Source: Turnera subulata
Lineage: Eukaryota > Streptophyta > Magnoliopsida > Malpighiales > Passifloraceae
Direction: 5' to 3'
NCBI GenBank assembly: GCA_028386065.3
Contig: JAKUCV010007335.1
Span: forward strand, 1-64,000
DNA: 64,000 nt
In this document: positions 55,741 to 64,000 of the stretch, piece by piece
How positions within the stretch are numbered: position 1 is the stretch's first letter
Layout: each line of letters starts with the position of its first letter
The notes under the pieces: model-generated
What the model saw: the letters and a program-made list of their open reading frames with translations, nothing else
What the model was told of the DNA's origin: nothing
The model's database searches: none
Made by a program: the position numbers and the translations under genes

Positions 55741-57259
55741 TGTTAGTAATATGCCCAAAAGCCAATCAATGGAAAATTGTAGTCATGTATATACATTGAG
55801 GTTATTCCAATAAATTTGATTATGAGATAATCACTTGCACATATTTATAACCCTAGAATACTTTGTATTCTTAAAATGTCCCTAGTCGATTATTATTATG
55901 GATGGGTTGTAATAATAAATTAAGACTAGCGTATGTTGAGAATTATATGAGATATGAATTCTACATACGGGTACAAGTTAGAGAACTTGTGGACTGGACC
56001 GACCCACATAAGAACACTACATGGAACGTTATATGATTGTCATTAGTGGTTCTTATATGTATTGTCCTTAGACCTGAGATCATCAAGGTTCCCAACATGT
56101 GAGTCATATACTTTGATATTATTCCTAGTCATCCGTAACTGGGTGGACTTAAGGATAATCATTGGGTATATGATAAATGTGTAGTGGGTTTTGACTGATC
56201 AAGATGGGATTCGTCCGACCCATATAACGGGTGTACTATCAGATGGGCCTCTTGATAGAGTTGAACTGTAAATGCATGGCCATGCTCGGATTATATGATA
56301 TGGTGATATCATTAGGATCCGTTTTACACAGAAAACTCGGGATCAAGAAACTAAGATAAAACATATACGAGATTGACGTTTTCCATGTCTCCGTTTAATC
56401 TTGATAATGGGACGAAAGGACGATGACATGTTCCGAGGCATATAAAATCAGTACTGATCTTGTCGTTCGGGTAGCAATGATGTGTTGCTAGACACCGCTC
56501 TTTGCTTGTAATTGTAAATGAGTTTACAATTATTGCCGGACGTTACAAGTGCCTACAGGGTCACACACTTAGAATCGTTGATTCGAGCAGGTGGTTGAAC
56601 CGTGGTTCGACCATGGTTGGACCAGGTGTGGTTGGACCAGGTGTGGTTGGACCATGGTTGGACCGTGGTTGGACCAGGATCGTTTTGGGCTGGTTTGATT
56701 CAATAATTGTCAGAATTATTGAGCCAGACCTGATTGCTTGTGATGTGTAATCCCATTAGTGCTTAGTGGTAGACAAGATAATGGGTATCTCAATCATGAT
56801 GGGCCATTATGTTGGCTATTACCATAAGCACTAATTGAGTGGCATAATGAGATTATGCTTTGGGTTTTTTGGCTGATTGCATTCTGGTTTTTGAGAGCCT
56901 TGAGAGTGTTTTTTAGACTAGTAAGAACACACACAAACACTTACACATTCTTTGAGAAAGAAAGTTACACCACATAACTCCTGGAAATCCGTAGCTAGCA
57001 CCACGGTTTGGGAGTGCTTTGGGGTTGGAGATCGTGAGACGATTTCGGCCTGTGATTGATGGTTTGTGTGGATATCGTAGAGGAGCAGGATATACTTCTG
57101 GCTCTAGCTGATTCGGTTCTTCAATTAGGTGAAAGATCCTAACCGTTTCAGGTATGTTCATTTTTGTTGTTCGATTTAGTTGCTTCACTTGGATCCTCCA
57201 AGGTTTTCGGGTTTTTCTGCTGCATTTGACTGTCAAGTTTGCATGCCCGGATACTAACA
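55741..57259 (+). repeat. First LTR of copia 3 (1519 bp)
   Basis: Starts TGTTAGTAATATGCCC and ends GATACTAACA. It differs from the second LTR by few substitutions and by one extra unit of a 15-bp repeat (GGACCAGGTGTGGTT) around 56620-56650. Confidence 0.92.
56597..56685 (+). repeat. Short tandem repeat of a TGGTTGGACCA motif in the LTR
   Basis: TGGTTGGACC and variants recur six or seven times. Copy number differs between the two LTRs (one unit fewer at 63345-63420). Confidence 0.8.
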
Positions 57260-57562
57260 GTGGTAGCAGAGTCCCTTGTGAAGCTCTAAACCGAATTTAG
57301 TTTTGCATATGTGTGATATGTTCATCTTAATGTGTGTGATATGATGAATTCATTTTGGTATATGTGATATGCTGAATTCATTTTTGTATATGCGATATAT
57401 GTTGAGGTTGGTTGTGTCAAAAGGATTTTGACAACAAGCACTTGATTGGTATGTGATATCAATCAAGAGGTTCTTGGCAGTAAGTCGAAGGGGTTCGACA
57501 AAAGGAAAATTGATTGTCGGTTTTCATAAGGAACGATGGTCGTTCTAGTGCATCGAGGCCAG

Positions 57563-58013
57563 AACATGATGTTCAATGGTTGAACATCGATGTTCACATG
57601 AGTTTTGGCCTTGGCAGAAGTCTGAAACATCGATGTTCAATAGGGAACATCGATGTTCAGGACAGAAACATCGATGTTTAGGGCCTATACATCGATGTTT
57701 AAAAGTACTGCCATGAAACTTGAATCGGCAGAGGTCTCCAACATCAATGTTCAGGTTTGAACATCGATGTTCATGAGCCCTACATCGATGTTTAAGGGTT
57801 AGACATCGATGTTTAAAACTACTGCCTAGTTCTTGGACTTTCAGAACCTTCCAACATCGATGTTCAAGAATCAAACATCGATGTTCAAGTGATAAACATC
57901 GATGTTGAGGTCTAGACATCGATGTTCTTGTGTTCCAGAGGCCAAATGACATTGATATCCATGAGCATTGCCAGGTTGTTGGGAGAATCAGATTCTCAAA
58001 ACATCGATGTTCA
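57563..58013 (+). repeat. Array of ACATCGATGT palindromes in the copia 3 leader
   Basis: The 10-bp palindrome ACATCGATGT occurs 13 times without change between 57584 and 58010, with at least three variants (ACATGATGT near 57563, ACATCAATGT near 57740, ACATTGATATC near 57949). In many copies the palindrome extends to AACATCGATGTT or GAACATCGATGTTC. Copies are grouped in three higher-order units of about 110 bp with four palindromes each, separated by GC-richer text with ACTGCC. The array lies between the primer-binding site and gag, in the untranslated leader. Minus-strand reading gives a spurious repeating EHRC protein. Confidence 0.95.
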
Positions 58014-58149
58014 TATAATTTTTGGGCCAGGGCTCCGCCGTGCTACCTCTGTGTAGCGGCTTATATTGCATATGATGCATTGTTATTGTATATGAGATAT
58101 ATAATTTGTGAATTACATGCATGACATGTATAGATACAATTGTTGACAA

Positions 58150-58392
58150 GTATTCATCATTGCTTAGATCAACATTTGGTAGGTTTTGCAAAAGCAAGGT
58201 GCCAATGTTTATCCTAGCAAGATGTGATGGCATAATTGTTATGCATGGAAACAATTGTTGATATAAATATTAAGTTCTTAGTTGCCTTCCATGATAAGCA
58301 CTCATCATTGCTTAGAAAAACGTTAGGTAGGTTTTGCCAAAGCAAGGTGCCTATGTTTATCCTAGCAAGGTGCGACTGAATAATTGTAATAT
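58150..58392 (+). repeat. Direct repeat pair of about 95 bp in the copia 3 leader
   Basis: CATCATTGCTTAGA, GTAGGTTTTGC, AAGCAAGGTGCC and TGTTTATCCTAGCAAG occur in the same order at about 58153-58225 and 58303-58375. Confidence 0.75.
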
Positions 58393-58737
58393 CTGAACTG
58401 CTTATTGTGGGTTTGGACTTAACTAGGTCATCTTAATAGGATTAAGGACTTAGAGGCAAAGAGTTGAGTAATGTCTATGAGATAGACAAGAACAAGTGTT
58501 GTTCACTCAACTATCCAAGAGTTACATGAGATGTAATTGACAAGAGTTGTCTACCAAAATAGCTATGATGTAGGCGATCAGCCAAAGCTGACTTATATTG
58601 TAGTGAAATATGGATCTTGGCCTACTCATGATTATTTTGATTCATAGTAGGAGCATCATTTAATAGAATTCCTTGTTAAATGATTTATGTATACATGACT
58701 CTTATTTGTGTGAGTTGATCTTTATTGTAGAGCTACT

Positions 58738-59694
58738 ATGGCACAAAATACAGGTACACTATCATTGCGATCGGTCCTTGAGAAGGAAAAATTGAATGGG
58801 AATAACTTCCTAAAATGGTATCGCAACTTGAGGATAGTCCTCAAACAAGAAAAGAAGTTGTATGTCCTCGAAAGGCCTGTTCTGAATGAACCGGCGCCTA
58901 GTGCTTCAAGGGCAGAAAGGGACGCTTACAAGAAGCACCTTGATGATGCATTAGATGCAGCATGCCTTATGCTTGTTAACATGGACTCTGAGCTTCAGAA
59001 GAAACATGAGAAATTGGGTGCATTCGATATGATCGAACATCTGAAAATGCTCTTTGAAGAGCAAGCAAGGCATGAGAGGTACGAGACCTCTAAGGCATTG
59101 TTCCAATACAAGATGGCTGAGTCCTCACCCGTGAGACCTCATGTGCTCAAAAAGATTGGATACATTGAGAGCCTTGAGGGTCTTGGTTTTCCTTTGCAGA
59201 GGGAGTTGGCTGTTGATCTAGTCCTACAATCGTTGCTGGATAGTTACAGCCAATTTGTCATGAACTTCAATATGAATCATCTTGACAAATCATTGTCTGA
59301 GTTGCTTAACATGTTGGGAACAGTTGAGCAACAAATGAGGGCAAATAAATCCAACATTATGATGATTGGAAAAGGCAAAGGAAAGGGTAAAGCAAAGTTT
59401 AACAAGAAGAAGAAATGTGCCAAAAAGTTTGGTGCATGTGCATCTTCTTGTGATCATGTGCTGGATCATGTGCTGAAACCCAAGGGTGGTAATGCAAAGG
59501 AAGGACATTGTTTCCATTGCAATAAACCGGGCCATTGGAAGCGCAACTGCCCTATTTACCTTGAAGAGGTGAAGAAAAGGAAGGGATGTGAGACTTCCAC
59601 TTCAGGTATTTTCGTTATAGAAGCTAATATCTCTATCTCTGCATCATGGGTATTGGATACCGGATGTGGTTCTCACATTTGTGTAAATGTGTAG
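58738..59694 (+). pseudogene. copia 3 gag with zinc knuckle and start of protease
   Basis: Frame of 318 codons from the ATG at 58738. Residues 13-30 have the copia gag motif (LEKEKLNGNNFLKWYRNLRI). The UBN2 capsid region spans about 60-200, with LKMLFEEQARHERYETSKAL. A basic stretch follows (GKGKGKGKAKFNKKKK), then the zinc knuckle CFHCNKPGHWKRNC (about residues 259-272) and the protease start WVLDTGCGSHIC. A stop at 59692-59694 and another near 59740 break the link to the rest of pol, which is in the same frame. Gag itself is otherwise intact, so particle formation might still be possible. Confidence 0.9.
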
Positions 59695-59808
59695 GAACTA
59701 ACGAAGAGTAGGAGATTGGCAAAGGGTGAGATAGACCTATGAGTCAGAAATGGAGCAAGGGTTGCTGCATTAGCTGTAGGGACTTATTATCTATCTTTAC
59801 CGAGTGGT

Positions 59809-62475
59809 TTGGTTTTGGAACTTGATGATTGCTATTATGTACCTACTATAAGTAGGAATTTGATTTCTGTTTCTTGTCTGGACAAGAAAGACTTTTCATT
59901 TGTAATAAAGAAAAAATGTTGTTCTATTTATTTCAATGATATTTATTATGGTGGTGCATATTTGAGCAATGGTTTGTATGTTCTAAACCTAGAAACACCA
60001 ATCTATAACGTTAATACGAAGAAGGTTAGAATGAACGATTCTAATGAAACCTACCTTTGGCACTGTCGTTTGGGCCATATAAACGAGACTCGTATTGCTA
60101 AACTCCATAAAGATGGACTTTTAGACTCATTTGATTTTGAATCATATGAGACATGTGAGTCATGCTTATTAGGCAAAATGACGAAAGCTCCCTTTACTGG
60201 TAAAGGAGAAAGAGCTTCGGACTTGTTAGGTCTAATACATTCTGATATATGCGGACCTATGTCTACACAAGCTAGAGGTGGTTTTCAATACTTCATTACA
60301 TTTACTGATGATTACAATAGAAATGGCTATGTGTATCTTATGAGACACAAGTCAAAATCCTTTGAAAAGTTCAAAGAATTCAAGAATGAAGTACAAAATC
60401 AACTCGGTAAAAGTATTAAAATGCTTCGATCTGATCGAGGAGGTGAATTCTTAAGCCGAGAATTTCTTGATCATCTAAAGCAATGTGGTATAGTATCACA
60501 GCTTACTCCACCAGGTACGCCTCAATGGAATGGTGTATCTGAAAGGAGGAATAGAACTTTGTTAGACATGGTTCGTTCTATGATGAGTCAAGCAGACCTT
60601 CCTTCTTCATTTTGGGGACATGCATTATTGAGTGCTGCTTTTACACTTAACCGTGTTCCATCGAAATCGGTTGAAAAGACACCATATGAGATATGGACCG
60701 GGAAGCGTCCCAATTTGTCTTTTATGAGGATTTGGGGTTGTGAGGCTTATGTGAGATGTGAAGCATCAGATAAACTCGGCCCTCAATCCGAGAAGTGCCT
60801 CTTTGTAGGATACCCTAAGGAAATAAAAGGGTATTACTTCTATAATCCCATAGACCACAAAGTGTTTGTTGCTCGGACTGTTATTTTTCTAGAAAGAGAA
60901 TTTATTTCTAAAGGAATCAGTGGGAGAAAAATAGAACTCGAAGAAGTTCGAGATCTAGAGGCTGAGGTGGAACAAGGACAGGAACCACAAGATGTTGTGG
61001 ATGAGAATCCTGTACCTATAACACATGGGCCGCGTAGGTCGGATAGGATTCGGTATGAGCCTGAGAGATATGGATTTCTTATGACTCACACTGGAGATGT
61101 GATGCTCATAGATGAGGATGAGCCCACTTCCTATCAGCAGGCCATTACGGGTCCGGACTCCAAGAAGTGGCTAGAAGCCATGAATTCGGAAATGGAATCC
61201 ATGTATGAAAACAAGGTATGGACCTTGGTCGATCCACCTGAAGGGGTAAAACCCATAGGGTGCAAATGGGTCTTTAAGAAAAAGACCGACATGGATGGTA
61301 ATGTGATTACCTATAAAGGGCGATTGGTTGCGAAAGGTTTCAAACAAGTTCATGGTATAGACTATGATGAAACTTTCTCACCAGTTGCCATGGTTAAATC
61401 CATCCGGATTCTGTTGGCTATAGCCGCATACCATGATTATGAGATATGGCAAATGGATGTCAAAACCGCTTTCCTAAATGGAAATCTTTTAGAGGATGTG
61501 TACATGACACAACCTGAAGGTTTTGTCGATCCAGAGAATGCTAATATGGTATGCAAGTTGCAAAGATCCATCTATGGGTTGAAGCAAGCTTCTAGGAGTT
61601 GGAATCTTCGTTTTAATGAAGTAATCAAAGAGTTTGGTTTCATTAAGAACGAAGATGAACCATGTGTTTACAAGAAGGTTAGTGGGAGCACTATTGTTTT
61701 CTTGTTGTTGTATGTTGACGACATCCTACTCATTGGGAATGACATTCTGACACTATAGTCTGTAAAGGCTTGGTTAGGAAAATTTCTCGACAAAGGACTT
61801 ACGAGAAGCTGCCTAAATGTTAGGTATAAAGATCTATAGAGATAGATCCAAAACGCTACTCGGGCTAAGTCAAAGCACGTATATTGACAAGGTGCTAAAG
61901 AGGTTTAGCATGCAAGATTCCAGGAAAGGATTCTTGCCCTTGTCACATGGCATATCTCTCTCAAAGAATCAATGTCCTAGTACGACTAAGGAGAGAGAGC
62001 GGATGAGCAAGATTCCTTATGCTTCTACAATAGGATCTATCATGTATGCCATGCTGTGTACTAGACCGGATGTCGCTTATGCTTTGAGTGTCACAAGCAG
62101 ATACCAAGCTGATCCCAGTGAGAGTCACTGGACAGCAGTTAAAAACATCCTTAAGTACTTGAGAAGGACTAAGAATGCATTCCTGGTTTACGGAAGCGTG
62201 GATGAGCTTGTTGTAAAGGGTTACACAGATGCTAGCTTCCAAACCAATAGGGATGATTTTAGATCGCAGTCAGGTTATGTGTTTTTGTCTTGGAGGTGGT
62301 ACCGTATGCTGGAAGAGTTCCAAGCAGGGAACAGTTACCGACTCTACAACAGTGGCTGTGCAAAGTTTCTTCTGAGAACAATGTAACAGACCCGTTGACT
62401 AAGTCTCTCACACAGCGGAAGCATGATGGTCATGCTACATCCATTGGTATTAGATACATGGATGATTGGCTTTAG
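59809..62475 (+). pseudogene. copia 3 pol: integrase, reverse transcriptase, partial RNase H
   Basis: An open frame of 649 codons starts at 59809. It has the end of protease (YYVPTISRNLISVSCL), the integrase zinc region (LWHCRLGHINETRIAKLH to CESCLLGKMTKAPF), the integrase core (HSDICGPM, FTDDYNRNGYVY, LRSDRGGEF, TPQWNGVSERRNRTLLDM) and reverse transcriptase (CKWVFKKKTDMDGNV, WQMDVKTAFLNGNL, catalytic YVDDILLIGND). A stop falls at 61756-61758 and a shift near 61810. RNase H resumes at 61817-62280, then shifts, and its catalytic EAEY part is missing (join near 62362) before SSENNVTDPLTKSL. Integrase catalytic residues appear present (D, D, E). Confidence 0.9.
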
Positions 62476-62489
62476 TGCAAGTGGGAGAT

Positions 62490-63994
62490 TGTTAGTAATA
62501 TGCCCAAAAGCCAATCAATGGAAAATTGTAGTCATGTATATACATTGAGGTTATTCCAATAAATTTGATTATGAGATAATCACTTGCACATATTTATAAC
62601 CCTAGAATACTTTGTATTCTTAAAATGTCCCTAGTCGATTATTATTATGGATGGGTTGTAATAATAAATTAAGACTAGCGTATGTTGAGAATTATATGAG
62701 ATATGAATTCTACATACGGGTACAAGTTAGAGAACTTGTGGACTGGACCGGCCCACATAAGAACACTACATGGAACGTTATATGATTGTCATTAGTGGTT
62801 CTTATATGTATTGTCCTTAGACCTGAGATCATCAAGGTTCCCAACATGTGAGTCATATACTTTGATATTATTCCTAGTCATCCGTAACTGGGTGGACTTA
62901 AGGATAATCATTGGGTATATGATAAATGTGTAGTGGGTTTTGACTGATCAAGATGGGATTCGTCCGACCCATATAACGGGTGTACTATCAGATGGGCCTC
63001 TTGATAGAGTTGAACTGTAAATGCATGGCCATGCTCGGATTATATGATATGGTGATATCATTAGGATCTGTTTTACACAGAAAACTCGGGGATCAAGAAA
63101 CTAAGATTAAACATATACGAGATTGACGTTTTCCATGTCTCAGTTTAATCTTGATAATGGGACGAAAGGACGATGACATGTTCCGAGGCATATAAAATCA
63201 GTACTGATCTTGTCGTTCGGGTAGCAATGATGTGTTGCTAGACGCCGCTCTTTGCTTGTAATTGTAAATGAGTTTACAATTATTGTCGGACGTTACAAGT
63301 GCCTACAGGGTCACACACTTAGAATCGTTGATTCGAGCAGGTGGTTGAACCGTGGTTAGACCATGGTTGGACCAGGTGTGGTTGGACCATGGTTGGATCG
63401 TGGTTGGACCAGGGTCGTTTTGGGCTGGTTTGATTCAATAATTGTCAGAATTATTGAGCCAAACCTGATTGCTTGTGATGTGTAATCCCATTTGTGCTTA
63501 GTGGTAGACAAGATAATGGGTATCTTAATCAGGATGGGCCATTATGTTGGCCATTACCATAAGCACTAATTGAGTGGCATAATGAGATTATGCTTTGGGT
63601 TTTTTGGCTGATTGCATTCTGGTTTTTGAGAGCCTTGAGAGTGTTTTTCAGACTAGTAAGAACACACACAAAAACTTACACATTCTTTGAGAAAGAAAGT
63701 TACACCACATAACTCCCGGAAATCCGTAGCTAGCACCACGCTTCGGGAGTGCTATGGGGTTGGAGATCGTGAGACGATTCCGGCCTGTGCTTGACAGTTC
63801 GTGTGGATACCGTAGAGAAGCAGGATATCCTTCTGGCTCTGGCTGTTTCGGTTCTTCAGTTAGGTCAAAGATCCTAACCGTTTCATATATGTTCATTTTT
63901 GTTGTTCGATTTAGTTGCTTCACTTGGATCCTCCAAGGTTTCCGGGTTTTTCCGCTGCACTTGATTGTCAAGTTTGCATGCCCGGATACTAACA
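62490..63994 (+). repeat. Second (3') LTR of copia 3 (1505 bp)
   Basis: Starts TGTTAGTAATATGCCC after the tract GTGGGAGAT, and ends GATACTAACA at 63994. The six bases that follow, CGTTGG, are flank and should include the right-hand target duplication. Confidence 0.92.
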
Positions 63995-64000
63995 CGTTGG

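Larger units (their letters stand above)
55208..63994 (+). mobile_element. Ty1/copia retrotransposon in partial tandem form (copia 3)
   Basis: Order: 3' end of an RNase H gene (55208-55740), LTR (55741-57259), complete internal region with gag and pol (57260-62489), LTR (62490-63994). The piece before the first LTR is nearly identical to the matching piece before the second LTR (constant offset of 6749 bp, no indels over 530 bp). So the first LTR is the 3' LTR of one unit and the 5' LTR of the next. The polypurine tract is AAGTGGGAGAT and the primer-binding site TGGTAGCAGAG. The first unit has lost everything 5' of RNase H. Confidence 0.92.

Noticed and set aside
57545..57952. Minus-strand open frame with a repeating EHRC/KHRC peptide
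   Set aside because: It is only the translation of the ACATCGATGT array in the retrotransposon leader; no start context, family or promoter supports a protein.
57563..58013. CRISPR-like look of regularly spaced short repeats
   Set aside because: Repeats are 10-14 bp palindromes with irregular 10-30 bp gaps inside a plant retrotransposon; no cas genes are present and the host is a eukaryote.

Overview
The window looks like nuclear DNA of a flowering plant, most probably a eudicot. It is AT-rich and shows plant-type L1 LINEs, several Ty1/copia and Ty3/gypsy LTR retrotransposons, a CACTA transposon, plant MITEs and SINEs, a type I MADS-box gene and plant F-box genes. I cannot name the species. 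About three quarters of the 64 kb is transposon-derived. The only host genes that look intact are two F-box genes and the visible part of a MADS-box gene cut by the left edge.

Layout. 1-301 (-): 5' part of an AGL80-like type I MADS gene. 1155-1742: foldback repeat. 1970-4506: 5'-truncated LINE with a 17-bp target duplication. 7158-8348: frameshifted SKIP23-like (DUF295) F-box pseudogene, followed by one copy of a dispersed flanking block and a two-exon fragment of organellar phenylalanyl-tRNA synthetase (-). 9453-14328: complete but decayed copia element with TTTTC target duplications. 15263-16444: F-box gene 1. 17128-17262: second DUF295 relic. 17595-19745: deleted copia element. 20342-20915: another flanking block whose gene is gone. 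20916-21914: Mutator-like MITE. 22096-22766: short LINE. 23472-24608: F-box gene 2. 25893-26700: F-box pseudogene 3, cut by a CACTA transposon that starts at 26701 and carries TNP2-type and Transposase_24-type pseudogenes. 34382: a second CACTA left end in the same orientation. 34771-40090 (-): truncated Sirevirus-like copia whose LTR holds a tandem repeat and a Mutator-like MITE. 40100-43857 plus 53659-54040: Tekay/Del-like gypsy LTR split by a SINE and by a large Athila-type element. 43858-53653: non-autonomous Athila-type element in an LTR-internal-LTR-internal-LTR arrangement, coding for gag and protease only. 54678-54980: small MITE. 55208-63994: copia element, also in a partial tandem arrangement, with a striking palindrome array in its leader.

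How the pieces relate. The F-box genes and their flanks derive from one duplicated unit that was copied several times and then broken up by transposons. Nesting gives a relative order: F-box duplication, then CACTA into F-box copy 3, then the Sirevirus-like element, then a MITE inside its LTR. Separately the gypsy LTR was hit by a SINE and by the Athila-type element. The two most unusual structures are the 13-fold ACATCGATGT palindrome array (57584-58010) and the two independent three-LTR/two-LTR tandem retrotransposon loci, one of them bounded by an intact outer target duplication.
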